In this document: in pieces, positions 19,019 through 27,779 of the stretch | Layout of the letters: each line of letters starts with the position of its first letter | Position numbering within the stretch: the first letter of the stretch is position 1 | Assembly: GCF_001544075.1 (NCBI RefSeq) | Contig: NZ_BCNT01000005.1 | Location: 1-64,000, forward strand | Source: Comamonas terrae | GTDB lineage: Bacteria; Pseudomonadota; Gammaproteobacteria; Burkholderiales; Burkholderiaceae_C | Direction of reading: 5' to 3' | DNA: 64,000 bases | Program-made: the position numbers and the translations under genes | Notes under the pieces: model-generated | The model's database searches: none | Seen by the model: the letters and a program-made list of their open reading frames with translations, nothing else | What the model was told of the DNA's origin: nothing

Positions 19019-19819
19019 ATGCGACCCAACCGACTCCGCGAGATCTGGGCTTCCGGCGGCGCCGCCGTCAACGGCTGGCTCGCCATACCGAACGGCTTTT
19101 CCGCCGAGACCATGGCCCACCAGGGCTGGGACACGCTGACCATCGACATGCAGCACGGCGTGGTCGACTACCAGGCCATGGTCTCCATGCTGCAGGCCAT
19201 CTCGACCACGGCCACGGTGCCGGTGGTGCGCGTGCCGTGGCTGGAGCCCGGCGTGATCATGAAGACGCTGGATGCCGGCGCCTACGGCGTGATCTGCCCC
19301 ATGGTCAACACCCGCGAGGACGCGCAGAAGCTCGTGGCCTACACGCACTATGCGCCGCGCGGCACACGCAGCTTCGGGCCGGTGCGCGCGCTGCTGTATG
19401 GCGGCGCCGACTACCCCGCGCATGCCAACGACACCATCGTGACCTTCGCGATGATCGAGACCGCGCAGGCGCTGGACAACCTCGACGCCATCATGGGCGT
19501 GGAAGGGCTGGACGCGGTCTACATCGGGCCCAGCGACCTGTCGCTGTCGCTGGGCTGCCGGCCGGTGTTCGACGGGCTGGACCCGAAGGCGCAGCAGGCC
19601 GTGGACCACATCCTGGAGCGCGCCAAGGCCCATGGCATCATGGCCGGCATCCACAACGGCGCGCCCGAAAGCGCGCTGGCGCGGATCGCCGCTGGCTTCC
19701 AGTTCGTCACCGTCAGCTCCGACGCGCGGCTGATGGCCGCCGGCGCGCAGCAGCTGCTGCAGGCCATGCGGGCCGGCGCACCCGCGTCCGGGCCCGCGCC
19801 GGCCTCGGACTCGTATTGA
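19019..19819 (+). CDS. garL: HpcH/HpaI-family aldolase, 5-keto-4-deoxy-D-glucarate aldolase type
   Basis: A 266-residue class II, metal-dependent aldolase. It has the catalytic His46 (DMQHG), the phosphate-loop-like YAPRGTRSFGP, the metal ligand Glu in MIETAQAL and Asp in IGPSDLSLSLG. It cleaves 5-dehydro-4-deoxy-glucarate to pyruvate and tartronate semialdehyde. Lying 21 bp after garD and 25 bp before garR, it completes the E. coli-like gar route. The C-terminal tail rich in Ala, Pro and Ser is not conserved in the family. A 4-hydroxy-2-oxo-heptanedioate aldolase is the alternative, but context favours GarL. Confidence 0.87.
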   Translation: MRPNRLREIWASGGAAVNGWLAIPNGFSAETMAHQGWDTLTIDMQHGVVDYQAMVSMLQAISTTATVPVVRVPWLEPGVIMKTLDAGAYGVICPMVNTREDAQKLVAYTHYAPRGTRSFGPVRALLYGGADYPAHANDTIVTFAMIETAQALDNLDAIMGVEGLDAVYIGPSDLSLSLGCRPVFDGLDPKAQQAVDHILERAKAHGIMAGIHNGAPESALARIAAGFQFVTVSSDARLMAAGAQQLLQAMRAGAPASGPAPASDSY

Positions 19820-19844
19820 ATCTTCCACTTGCAAGGACAAAGAC

Positions 19845-20735
19845 ATGAAGCTCGGATTTATCGGCCTCGGCATCATGGGCGCGCCGATGGCGCTGCACCT
19901 CATCAACGCCGGCCACACGGTCTACGTGAGCGCGGCCCGCCGCGTGCCCGATGCCATCAAGGCCTCGGCCGCCGTGCCCTGCGCCACGGTGCAGGAGGTG
20001 GCAAGCCACGCCGAGGTCGTCTTCCTGATGGTGCCCGACACGCCGGACGTGGAGGCGGTGCTGTTCGGCGAGAACGGCGTGGCGGCTGCGCTGCAGGCCG
20101 GCGGCGGCGAGCGCAAGGTGATCGTCGACATGAGCTCGATCTCGCCCATGGCCACCAAGGCCTTCGCACAGAAGATCAACGCGCTGGGTGCGGACTACAT
20201 CGACGCGCCGGTGTCCGGCGGCGAGGTGGGCGCCAAGGCGGCCTCGCTGACCATCATGTGCGGCGGCGAGCCGGCGGTGTTCGAGCGGGTGCGGCCGCTG
20301 CTCGAGAAGATGGGCAAGAACATCACCCTGGTCGGCGGCAACGGCGACGGCCAGACCACCAAGGTTGCCAACCAGATCATCGTCGCGCTGAACATCGCGG
20401 CCGTGGGCGAGGCGCTGGTGTTCGCGAGCAAGGCCGGCGCCGATCCGGCCAAGGTGCGCGAGGCGCTGATGGGCGGCTTTGCGTCCAGCCGCATCCTCGA
20501 GGTGCACGGCGAGCGCATGATCAAGCGCACTTTCGCGCCGGGCTTTCGCATCGCCCTGCACCAGAAGGACCTGGGCCTGGCGCTGCAGGGCGCGCGAGAG
20601 CTGGGACTGGCGCTGCCGCAGACCGCCGGCGCCGCGCAGCTGATGCAGGTCTGCGCCGCCCATGGCGATGACCAGCTGGACCACTCCGCGCTGGTCAAGG
20701 CGCTGGAGCTGATGGCGGACCACGAGATCGGCTGA
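19845..20735 (+). CDS. garR: 2-hydroxy-3-oxopropionate (tartronate semialdehyde) reductase
   Basis: A 296-residue beta-hydroxyacid dehydrogenase. It has an N-terminal NAD motif GLGIMG (7-12), substrate loop DAPVSGGE (120-127) and catalytic Lys173 in TTKVANQ. It reduces tartronate semialdehyde from GarL to D-glycerate. A CAAGGACAAAGAC ribosome site precedes the ATG. It is the last gene of the rightward arm; glycerate kinase (garK) is not in this window and must be elsewhere. Confidence 0.92.
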   Translation: MKLGFIGLGIMGAPMALHLINAGHTVYVSAARRVPDAIKASAAVPCATVQEVASHAEVVFLMVPDTPDVEAVLFGENGVAAALQAGGGERKVIVDMSSISPMATKAFAQKINALGADYIDAPVSGGEVGAKAASLTIMCGGEPAVFERVRPLLEKMGKNITLVGGNGDGQTTKVANQIIVALNIAAVGEALVFASKAGADPAKVREALMGGFASSRILEVHGERMIKRTFAPGFRIALHQKDLGLALQGARELGLALPQTAGAAQLMQVCAAHGDDQLDHSALVKALELMADHEIG

Positions 20736-20838
20736 GGCCGCATCCCGCTTCATCCTCGAAGGACGGTTGCCCACGCTCCCCCTGCGTGGGGACGCTGCCC
20801 CTGCGCGAGGGGCGGCCATTCATCTTGTGGCGGCCCGC
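20736..20838 (+). repeat. Degenerate post-stop GC-rich repeat, copy D
   Basis: Directly after the garR stop codon lie CTCCCCCTGCGTGGGGACG, CTGCCCCTGCGCGAGGGGCG and GGCCATT. It is weaker than copies A-C but keeps the order CCCC-rich arm, GGGGACG and GGGGCGGCC. Confidence 0.45.
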
Positions 20839-20842
20839 CGAT

Positions 20843-20872
20843 AAAAAAAGCAGCTTTCAAAGCTGCTTTTTT
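20843..20872. terminator. Bidirectional intrinsic terminator between garR and the tautomerase genes
   Basis: AGCAGCTT and AAGCTGCT form an 8-bp stem with a 3-base loop, flanked by a run of seven A on the left and six T on the right. It can therefore end garR transcription from the left and the 4-OT gene from the right. Confidence 0.85.
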
Positions 20873-20891
20873 CATGGGGCGCGTGCCCACT

Positions 20892-21080
20892 CTACTGGCG
20901 CTCGGACCAGAGCTTGCCGCCAGTGGCCCAGTCGTGGCGCTTGATGTCGGTGATGATGATGTCCACCGATTCGGGCGAGCCGCCGAGCACTTCCACGCTG
21001 ACGCGCGTGATCTCTTCCACGAGCTTGCGCTTTTGCTCGACAGTGCGGCCTTCCATCATTTCGACGTGGTAGGTGGGCAT
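20892..21080 (-). CDS. 4-oxalocrotonate tautomerase-family protein, paralogue 1
   Basis: A 62-residue protein starting Met-Pro, so processing gives the catalytic N-terminal Pro1 of the tautomerase superfamily. EGRTVEQKRKLVEEIT includes the usual Arg at about position 12. Such proteins tautomerise 2-hydroxymuconate-like enols as hexamers. It differs at only about 11 of 62 positions from the gene 77 bp upstream, which marks a tandem duplication. No meta-cleavage pathway genes are nearby, so the physiological substrate is unknown. Confidence 0.88.
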   Translation of the reverse strand: MPTYHVEMMEGRTVEQKRKLVEEITRVSVEVLGGSPESVDIIITDIKRHDWATGGKLWSERQ

Positions 21081-21157
21081 GATTTCTCCTTGGATGCGTT
21101 GGGCGTTTGAAAAGCGGTTGCGTTGCCGATGATATCGGGACGGCAGCGGCTCTTGCC

Positions 21158-21346
21158 TTATGTCTGCTCGGACCAGAGCTTGCCGCCCGTGGCCCAGTTC
21201 TCGCGCTTGACGTCGGTGATGATGATGTCCACCGACTCGGGGGCGCTGCCCAGCACTTCGGAAGTCACGCGCGTGATCTCCTCGACCAGCTTGCGCTTTT
21301 GCTCGACGGTGCGGCCTTCAAACAGTTCGACGTGATAGGTGGGCAT
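21158..21346 (-). CDS. 4-oxalocrotonate tautomerase-family protein, paralogue 2
   Basis: A second 62-residue Met-Pro tautomerase, about 82 percent identical by eye to the downstream copy; substitutions cluster at residues 8-9, 28-29, 34-35 and 49-50. Pro1 and Arg12 are kept in both. Tandem 4-OT copies can form hetero-oligomers, as in trans-3-chloroacrylic acid dehalogenase and heterohexameric 4-OTs. That possibility is an inference here. Confidence 0.88.
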   Translation of the reverse strand: MPTYHVELFEGRTVEQKRKLVEEITRVTSEVLGSAPESVDIIITDVKRENWATGGKLWSEQT

Positions 21347-21394
21347 GAGGTCTCTTGGAACAGGTTGTGGAAATCGGTGGTGTCCGCCGCTGGA

Positions 21395-21649
21395 TCACGC
21401 GGCGGAAGGCGGCGGTTCATCGCCGGGCTGGCGGCGGCCGCAGGCCGGGCAGATGCACGCCTTGCCGCGCTGCGGCTCGGGGATCCGGGCCAGCGCCTGC
21501 CGCGGGATCTCGGCCCGCATGCACCAGCAGCTTTCGGCCGGCAGGCCAGCCGCAATGGCGCACCGGTTGGGCTGGCCGCATAGCGGGCAGTTCAACGAGG
21601 AAGCGGTCGTCGACACGGTGTATCGGTTTTGCACATGGTTGCGCATCAT
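21395..21649 (-). CDS. Cysteine-rich CWC-family small protein
   Basis: An 84-residue protein with the cysteine pattern CPLCGQPNRC, CWC and CICPAC, typical of the cysteine-rich CWC family (probable zinc-binding). The function of the family is unknown. I choose the Met at 21649, one codon before another Met; a longer reading to 21739 adds a segment without similarity. It ends 48 bp upstream of the tautomerase genes and may be their operon leader. Confidence 0.75.
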   Translation of the reverse strand: MMRNHVQNRYTVSTTASSLNCPLCGQPNRCAIAAGLPAESCWCMRAEIPRQALARIPEPQRGKACICPACGRRQPGDEPPPSAA

Positions 21650-21751
21650 TGTAGAGACTGGAAACCATTCGGATTCCAGTCTCTGCAGGCGGCAGACCTT
21701 CACCTGACCTGCAATATCGGCGCTAGCGACGGCTGGCATGGCCGCCAGGCC

Positions 21752-22423
21752 TCAGTCCTTGCCGTATAGGGGGGAACGTGGTCCGTACAGCAACCCTCCC
21801 GGACGTCCCGCTGCGAGCAGGCGATTCGTTGCCACTCCGGCAACCGTATGCGAAGCATCGGTCGCGGTGTTGATGATTTGCTTGACCAGTGCTGTGATCA
21901 GCATTCCGGCTAGGCCGCCGCTGCTGTTGTTGCCGCCTTCATCGCTGGAGGCGGATGCACTCCCGTTCCATAGCGTGATGCCGGTGCGCAGGTCCACCAA
22001 CTTGGCTTGTGCGCTCACAACGGAAACGCTGTTGATGACTTGGTAGCTGGTGCCATATCGCGTGATCGTGATATAGAGCGCAGAATCGGCGCCAAAGATG
22101 TCCTTCAGCTTGGCGGGTGAAACTTCATGGATGTCGCCTGCGATCTCCATGCCGTTTTGCCGGAAGGTTTCGGAAACCAAAGTGACGGGCATCACGTAAT
22201 AGCCGGCTTCCGCAAGCGGCAATGTGGCATACGACAGGACGCTGGCTGACGCCTGTACCTCGGGTGCATCATTCACTGGTGGTAATACCAGAATGGACGC
22301 CGGCTTGGCGGATCGGAGTGCGCTGTAGTCCATTTTCTGCGGAGCTGCGCAGCCTGCCAGCCAGGCAGCCATGGTGAGCAGAGCGCTCCATCGCAGAATG
22401 CGCCGGATCAAACGAGGGGACAT
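21752..22423 (-). CDS. GNA1162/DUF799-family lipoprotein
   Basis: A 223-residue lipoprotein: charged N-terminus, hydrophobic core, lipobox LAGC with Cys at about residue 25, then the DUF799 (GNA1162) domain with ILVLPPVND, YYVMPV and LYITITRYGTSY. The family includes the Neisseria surface antigen GNA1162, whose fold resembles TolB/CsgG-type domains. It starts one base after the DUF4810 gene and ends the three-gene lipoprotein operon. The molecular role is unknown, though an envelope assembly with CsgG and DUF4810 is likely. Confidence 0.87.
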   Translation of the reverse strand: MSPRLIRRILRWSALLTMAAWLAGCAAPQKMDYSALRSAKPASILVLPPVNDAPEVQASASVLSYATLPLAEAGYYVMPVTLVSETFRQNGMEIAGDIHEVSPAKLKDIFGADSALYITITRYGTSYQVINSVSVVSAQAKLVDLRTGITLWNGSASASSDEGGNNSSGGLAGMLITALVKQIINTATDASHTVAGVATNRLLAAGRPGGLLYGPRSPLYGKD

Positions 22424-22424
22424 A

Positions 22425-22793
22425 TCAGCTCCGGTTCTTCTTCATGTTATTGATCAAATAATCGATGTACTGGGTGGATTCCGGAAATATTTTCTTTTCC
22501 TGTTCCCAGGCCGTGATCGCTTGATCGGTGCGGCCGGCATTCAAGTAGAGCAGCCCCAGATGCGCGTAGTAGCCCGGAGGCAGGTGGGCGCCTTGCGCCG
22601 CCGTTTTCTGTACGCCCTGCTCAAGCAACAGGATTTGCTCGTCGGCGGAAGGTGCATCGCTTTTCAGGTAGCTATAAACCTGCGCCTGATAGCCATTCCA
22701 GTTGTAAAGCCCTTTGTTGGGTGCCGCACAGCCTGCCAGCGCGCTCAGCAATATCGCTGCTGCAATGCTTGTTGTGGGTCCAGTGGTTTTCAT
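22425..22793 (-). CDS. DUF4810-family lipoprotein with TPR-like repeat
   Basis: A 122-residue lipoprotein with lipobox LAGC (Cys at about residue 22). It has aromatic-rich NKGLYNWNGYQ, then a helical segment LPPGYYAHLGLLYLNAGRTDQAITAWEQEK that reads as one TPR unit. DUF4810 proteins are found almost always between a CsgG-like and a GNA1162-like gene, exactly as here. Spacing is 13 bp to the CsgG gene and 1 bp to DUF799. It may serve as an adaptor in an outer-membrane complex. Confidence 0.87.
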   Translation of the reverse strand: MKTTGPTTSIAAAILLSALAGCAAPNKGLYNWNGYQAQVYSYLKSDAPSADEQILLLEQGVQKTAAQGAHLPPGYYAHLGLLYLNAGRTDQAITAWEQEKKIFPESTQYIDYLINNMKKNRS

Positions 22794-22806
22794 GGGGATG
22801 GGCCTT

Positions 22807-23493
22807 TCAGCGCTGGGAGGCCAATGCAGGCAGAGCTCCGTTGTCTACCGCTTCTCCCAGGCGATCCACGGCTTCCCGGATCGCCAGGTCCAGCACCTTG
22901 CCATTGAGTGTCGAGTCATAGCTGGCGGTGCCGCCAAAGCCAATGACTTCGCGGTTGCTCAGTTGGAATTCTCCCGCGCCTTGAACCGAGCGAACCACCT
23001 CGGAGGTACGGATGTCTACAACGTTCAACGTGACCTTGGCATAGGCCACCTGGGTCTTTCCCCGGCCCAGGACACCGAATAGCTGCTTGTCGCCCGTTTC
23101 CTTGCGGCCGAATTCGGAAATATCCCCGGTCACCACATAATCTGCGCCCTTGAGCTTCTGGGTTGTGCCTTGGATGCCGGCTTCCTGCTTGGTTTCCGCC
23201 ATATTGTCTCGATCCAGCACATTGAAGCGATTGGTTTGCTGCAAATGGCTGATGAGAATGGTCTTGGCTTGGCTGCCCAGGCGGTCAACTCCGTCGGAAA
23301 AGGCGCCTCGCAGATAGCTGGAGCGGTTATCAAACTTGCCTATTGCAATTGGGCTGCGCGGTCCGGCATAACTGCGTGCGGAACTCTGGGTTTTCTCCAC
23401 TGCCAATGACTGGGAAGACTCGGTGGCGCAACCTGCCAACATAACGGGTGCCACTGCCAAAGCCAGAGCTGCCAGAGAGAAATAAGCGCGCAT
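22807..23493 (-). CDS. CsgG/HfaB-family lipoprotein
   Basis: A 228-residue lipoprotein with signal MRAYFS..., lipobox LAGC (Cys at about residue 22) and a CsgG domain (IAIGKFDNRSSY, RFNVLDRDNM, GADYVVTGDISEFGRK, RSVQGAGEFQLS). CsgG of E. coli is the curli secretion pore, but no curli subunit genes are present. This relative belongs to the short CsgG class encoded with DUF4810 and DUF799 lipoproteins. It is the first gene of the trio. Confidence 0.88.
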   Translation of the reverse strand: MRAYFSLAALALAVAPVMLAGCATESSQSLAVEKTQSSARSYAGPRSPIAIGKFDNRSSYLRGAFSDGVDRLGSQAKTILISHLQQTNRFNVLDRDNMAETKQEAGIQGTTQKLKGADYVVTGDISEFGRKETGDKQLFGVLGRGKTQVAYAKVTLNVVDIRTSEVVRSVQGAGEFQLSNREVIGFGGTASYDSTLNGKVLDLAIREAVDRLGEAVDNGALPALASQR

Positions 23494-23575
23494 GAATGTC
23501 TTGATGATGAATAAATTGAATCAAACAATGTAACAGAATGATTCATTTCATCGAGCGCATATCTGCTTAACGCGG

Positions 23576-23605
23576 GAAAAACAATGGCACCCGAAGGTGC
23601 CATTG
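23576..23605 (-). terminator. Intrinsic terminator of glcB
   Basis: On the minus strand CAATGGCACC, a TTCG tetraloop, GGTGCCATTG and then TTTTT form a perfect 10-bp stem with T-run, 33 bases past the glcB stop codon. Confidence 0.9.
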
Positions 23606-23638
23606 CTCAATCAGTCGATTTTTTTCTGGTCTAGCGGA

Positions 23639-25831
23639 TCAGGCGCCGGCCTTGACCTTCAGGCGCCAGGCGTGCAGCAGGGGCTCGGTGTAGCCGGAAG
23701 GCTGTTCCTTGCCCTTGAACACCAGGTCCAGCGCGGCCTGGAAGGCGGCGCCTTCGGGGTTGGCCACCAGGCTCTTGTAGGCGGGGTCGCCGGCGTTCTG
23801 CTCGTCCACCACCTTGGCCATGCGCGCAAAGCTGTCGCGCACCATGGCTTCGGTCACGATGCCGTGCTGCAGCCAGTTGGCGATGTGCTGGCTGGAGATG
23901 CGCAGCGTGGCGCGGTCTTCCATCAGGCCCACATTGTGGATGTCGGGCACCTTGGAGCAGCCTACGCCCTGGTCGATCCAGCGCACCACGTAGCCCAGGA
24001 TGCCCTGGACGTTGTTGTCCACTTCCTGCTGCTTCTCGGCGTCGCTCCAGTGGGGGTTGGTGGACACGGGCACCTGCAGGATGGCGTTGAGCAGGTTGTC
24101 GCGCTCGGCGTCGGCGTCGGTCTTTTCCAGCTCCTTCTGCACTTCGGCCACGTTGACCTGATGGTAGTGCAGCGCGTGCAGCGTGGCGCCGGTGGGCGAG
24201 GGCACCCAGGCGGTGTTGGCGCCGGCCTTGGGCTGGGCGATCTTCTGCTCCAGCATGGCCTTCATCAGGTCGGGCATGGCCCACATGCCCTTGCCGATCT
24301 GGGCGCGGCCGCGCAGGCCCAGGCCCAGGCCGACCAGCACGTTGTTCTTCTCGTAGGCGGGCAGCCAAGCGCAGCCCTTCATGTCGGCCTTGCGCACCAT
24401 CGGGCCGGCATACATGGCGGTGTGCATCTCGTCGCCGGTGCGGTCCAGGAAGCCGGTGTTGATGAAGGCCACGCGGGCGGGCGCGGCGGCGATGGCGGCC
24501 TTCAGGTTCACCGAGGTGCGGCGCTCCTCGTCCATGATGCCCAGCTTGACGGTGTTCTCGGGCAGGCCCAGCAGCTTCTCGACGCGGCCGAACAGCTCGT
24601 TGGCGAAGCCGGCTTCGGCGGGGCCGTGCATCTTGGGCTTGACGATGTAGACGCTGCCGGTGCGCGAGTTGCGGATGCCGTTGGCGCCGTTGCCCTTGAG
24701 GTCATGGATGGCGATGGCCGTGGTCACGACGGCGTCCATGATGCCTTCGGGGATTTCCTTGCCTTCCGAACCCCACAGGATGGCGGGGTTGGTCATCAGG
24801 TGGCCCACGTTGCGCACGAACATCAGCGAGCGGCCGTGCAGCTTCAGAGGCTTGCCGTCGGCGCCGGTGTACTCGCGGTCGGCGTTCAGGCCGCGGGTCA
24901 CGGTCTTGCCGCCCTTCTCGAAGGATTCGGTCAGCGTGCCCTTGAGGATGCCCAGCCAGTTGCTGTAGCCCAGCACCTTGTCCTCGGCGTCCACGGCGGC
25001 CACGGAGTCTTCCAGGTCCAGGATGGTGGACAGCGCGGCTTCCACCACCACGTCGGACACGCCGGCGGCGTCGGAGCTGCCGATGGGCGTGGACTTGTTG
25101 ATGACGATGTCGATGTGGATGCCGTTGTTCTTCAGCAGCACCGACTTGGGCGCGGCGGCATCGCCCTGGTAGCCCACGAACTTGTCGGCGTCCTTCAGGC
25201 CGGTCTTGCTGCCGTCCTTGAGCGTCACCACCAGCTTGCCGCCTTCGACGGCGTAGGCGGTCGCATCCTTGTGCGAACCGGCGGCCAGCGGCACGGCCTG
25301 GTCCAGGAAGTTGCGGGCGAACTCGATGACCTTGGCGCCGCGCACGGGGTTGTAGCCCTTGCCCTTTTCGGCGCCGCCTTCTTCGCTGATCACGTCGGTG
25401 CCGTACAGCGCGTCATACAGCGAGCCCCAGCGGGCATTGGCGGCGTTCAGCGCATAGCGGGCGTTCAGAATGGGCACCACCAGCTGCGGGCCGGCCTGGA
25501 CGGCCAGCTCGGCGTCCACGTTCTCGGTCGTGGCCTTGGCGCCCTTGGGCGACTCGACCAGATAGCCGATGGTGGTCAGGAACTGGCGGTAGGCCGCCAT
25601 GTCGGTGATGGGGCCGGGGTTGGCCTTGTGCCAGGTGTCCAGCTCGGCCTGCAGGCGGTCGCGCTCGGCCAGCAGGGCGGCGTTCTTGGGAGCCAGGTCC
25701 GCGACGATTTCGTCAAAGCCCTTCCAGAAGGCCTCCTGGTTCACGCCGGTGCCGGGCAGCACTTGCGTGTTCACAAAGTTGTACAGCTCGGTGGCGACTT
25801 GCAGGCCGTGGACTTGAGTGCGATCAGTCAT
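23639..25831 (-). CDS. glcB: Malate synthase G
   Basis: The 730-residue, single-chain G-type malate synthase condenses glyoxylate with acetyl-CoA to malate. Family regions are [15 protein letters not shown], the catalytic Arg region [23 protein letters not shown], the [12 protein letters not shown] segment and the late GQ-type region [17 protein letters not shown], which precedes the C-terminal plug. The Met at 25831 gives [10 protein letters not shown], with a GAGG ribosome site. It is cytosolic and serves the glyoxylate shunt or glycolate use. Isocitrate lyase is not in the window. A divergent LysR gene lies 944 bp away. Confidence 0.95.
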   Translation of the reverse strand: MTDRTQVHGLQVATELYNFVNTQVLPGTGVNQEAFWKGFDEIVADLAPKNAALLAERDRLQAELDTWHKANPGPITDMAAYRQFLTTIGYLVESPKGAKATTENVDAELAVQAGPQLVVPILNARYALNAANARWGSLYDALYGTDVISEEGGAEKGKGYNPVRGAKVIEFARNFLDQAVPLAAGSHKDATAYAVEGGKLVVTLKDGSKTGLKDADKFVGYQGDAAAPKSVLLKNNGIHIDIVINKSTPIGSSDAAGVSDVVVEAALSTILDLEDSVAAVDAEDKVLGYSNWLGILKGTLTESFEKGGKTVTRGLNADREYTGADGKPLKLHGRSLMFVRNVGHLMTNPAILWGSEGKEIPEGIMDAVVTTAIAIHDLKGNGANGIRNSRTGSVYIVKPKMHGPAEAGFANELFGRVEKLLGLPENTVKLGIMDEERRTSVNLKAAIAAAPARVAFINTGFLDRTGDEMHTAMYAGPMVRKADMKGCAWLPAYEKNNVLVGLGLGLRGRAQIGKGMWAMPDLMKAMLEQKIAQPKAGANTAWVPSPTGATLHALHYHQVNVAEVQKELEKTDADAERDNLLNAILQVPVSTNPHWSDAEKQQEVDNNVQGILGYVVRWIDQGVGCSKVPDIHNVGLMEDRATLRISSQHIANWLQHGIVTEAMVRDSFARMAKVVDEQNAGDPAYKSLVANPEGAAFQAALDLVFKGKEQPSGYTEPLLHAWRLKVKAGA

Positions 25832-26775
25832 TGGAAACCTCGGATGGATACTTTGTCTGTTGGAGATATCTATATCTAACGCGCTGCACATGCCCAGCAT
25901 GGGCAGCTTGTTCCGGCACTGTATTTGAATTATTCGAGTACGTAAATATTCAAAAAAGTTGGAAACTAATGATATTTAAGTAACTAATCATCGGGTATTT
26001 GCGGATGCAGGCTCCGCTCCCCGGCCAGTGGGCGTATGCCCTGCAGACACTGCTTCCATCGGGCCGGCTCCTATTGCTCCCCGTGCTCGCGGATCGTGCC
26101 GCCGATACCTGAACGTCATGCCCGGGCTGCAGCCGTGTTGTCGTGCCGGCAGGGGCCGCCAAAGAGGGGGGGCTTGGTATTTCCATGGGATTGCCGTATC
26201 CGGGCCCATCGCACAATGGATACGGGCAATGCAGGCCTGCTGCGGAAGTAGGGGCCGACTCAGCAGGCTGTAGCAGCTCACTCTGTTGCTGTTTGTATCG
26301 CCGCCCGCGCGTATCGGCCGTCCGGCCGGCCCTGCGGGAGCGTGCATGGGGGGCAGGGGAACGCCCCAAAGGCCGAGTGCATTGCTCGAAATCTGTATGT
26401 CAGACCAAGGAGGTGCGGGCGCCAAATGATTGTCGCTGTTGAGAAAAATGCGGTAGCTCCGGCCGGATAGGCCTTGCTGCACGACTGGACGCGTCAGGCT
26501 TGTGCAAATTTTTATATTTAGGTATATAAATTCACAAATTTCTAACTAACTCATGACTTGTGGGTAAAAATAGACGAAAAATGCGTTTCATATGACAGTG
26601 CGTCGAAATTTCCGCTTTTCAATAAGATGCGGAAATTGATAGCGCCTGACGCCCGAGTTAGAAGAAATAAAGAATAAGTTATCCCTGAAATAAAGGCTGC
26701 TTGTGCGGTATGCGCTCTTGAATCAATAGCGCATGCTTTGTGCAGGAGACAAGAAAGAACCATACAGGAGCAGTC
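25832..26775. other. 944-bp intergenic region between glcB and the LysR gene
   Basis: No supportable gene. A GC-rich core (about 26.0-26.5 kb) is flanked by two AT-rich blocks (25.92-25.99 and 26.51-26.73 kb) that probably hold the divergent promoters. Visible structures are AGATAT/ATATCT at 25864-25877 next to glcB, a 12-bp dyad at 26190-26230 (ATTGCCGTATCC with GGATACGGGCAAT) and a 9-bp dyad at 26607-26637. The core may be the remnant of a lost gene, as its short open frames have no recognisable product. Confidence 0.6.
26607..26637. promoter_or_regulatory. 9-bp inverted repeat upstream of the LysR gene
   Basis: AATTTCCGC (26607-26615) and GCGGAAATT (26629-26637) are perfectly complementary across 13 bases, in an AT-rich block 140 bp before the LysR start. 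It is a plausible operator or leader hairpin; the binding protein is unknown. Confidence 0.45.
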
Positions 26776-27711
26776 ATGGACAAGCTCAAAGCATTTGAGT
26801 CTTTTGTATCAGTGGCGACGCGCGGCAGCCTGACGGCGGCCGCCAAGGCCGAAGGCGTGGCGCCGGCCATCATGGGGCGGCGCCTCGATGCGCTGGAAGA
26901 GCATCTGGGCGTCAAGCTCATGGTGCGCACCACGCGCCGCATCTCTCTGACGCACGAAGGCAGCGCCTTCCTGGAGGACTGCCAGCGCCTGCTGTCCGAC
27001 GTGGCCAATGCCGAGGCCAGCGTCTCGGCCGGCGGCGTCAAGGCCACGGGCCATCTGCGCATCACGGCGCCGGCGGGGTTCGGCCGCCGCCATGTGGCGC
27101 CGCTGGTGCCGCGTTTTCGCGACCTGCATCCCGAGGTGACGATCTCGCTGAACCTGTCCGACCGCGTGGTCGACCTGGCCGGCGAAGGCTTCGACTGCGC
27201 GGTGCGCGTGGGCGACCTGCCCGATTCGGCCCTGGTCAGCGTGCGCATTGCCGACAACCGCCGCCTGTGCGTGGCCACGCCCGGCTATCTGGAGCGCCGC
27301 GGCATTCCCCGCCATCCCAGCGAGCTGACCCAGCACGACTGCCTGACCCTGTCCAGCGATGCCTCGCAGACGCGCGGCTGGGCCTTCCGCATTCCGCATC
27401 CCGAAAGCGGCACCAGCGAAGTCGTGCATTTCAAGCCCGGCGGCCCGCTGGACTGCTCGGACGGCCAGGTGCTGCACGACTGGTGCCTGGGGGGCTGGGG
27501 CATTGCCTGGCGAAGCACCTGGGAGGTGGAGTCCGAGATCGCCGCCGGCCGCCTGGTGCCGGTGCTGGAGGAGTTCGCGGCGCCGCCCAACGGCATTTTC
27601 GTGATCTTTCCCCAGCGCAAGCACATGCCGCTGCGCGTTCGCATGTGGATCGATTACCTCAAGCACCACTATGACCAGCCCGATTTCTGGCGCACCGGCC
27701 CCGAGAGCTGA
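26776..27711 (+). CDS. LysR-family transcriptional regulator
   Basis: A 311-residue LysR regulator. Residues 1-60 form the winged helix-turn-helix (FVSVATRGSLTAAAKAEGVA) and the rest is a periplasmic-binding-protein-like effector domain beginning near residue 90 (GHLRITAPAGFGRRHVAPL). AGGAG precedes the ATG at 26776. It diverges from glcB over a long gap, so glcB is the natural first candidate target, but the distance is unusual for LysR pairs. The effector is unknown. Confidence 0.9.
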   Translation: MDKLKAFESFVSVATRGSLTAAAKAEGVAPAIMGRRLDALEEHLGVKLMVRTTRRISLTHEGSAFLEDCQRLLSDVANAEASVSAGGVKATGHLRITAPAGFGRRHVAPLVPRFRDLHPEVTISLNLSDRVVDLAGEGFDCAVRVGDLPDSALVSVRIADNRRLCVATPGYLERRGIPRHPSELTQHDCLTLSSDASQTRGWAFRIPHPESGTSEVVHFKPGGPLDCSDGQVLHDWCLGGWGIAWRSTWEVESEIAAGRLVPVLEEFAAPPNGIFVIFPQRKHMPLRVRMWIDYLKHHYDQPDFWRTGPES

Positions 27712-27779
27712 CCTCTGCGACCACGGCCCCTTGAAGGGCGGTTTGGCTTGCGGCCGCCGATGCAGCCGGTTGCGCAGGC

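Noticed and set aside
16184..19918. Minus-strand open frame of 1244 codons opposite the Bug, garD and garL genes
   Set aside because: Histidine-, glycine- and arginine-rich translation with no domain; it mirrors the codon structure of the real plus-strand genes.
22807..23493. Curli secretion gene csgG
   Set aside because: No csgA, csgB, csgE or csgF nearby; the DUF4810 and DUF799 neighbours define a different CsgG-type system.
23597..25879. Plus-strand 760-codon frame opposite glcB
   Set aside because: Antisense shadow of a fully motif-supported malate synthase; no ribosome site or family features.
26028..26482. Several 70-160 codon frames on both strands in the glcB-LysR gap
   Set aside because: No recognisable domain, poor start context, and overlapping frames on both strands; treated as non-coding or gene remnant.
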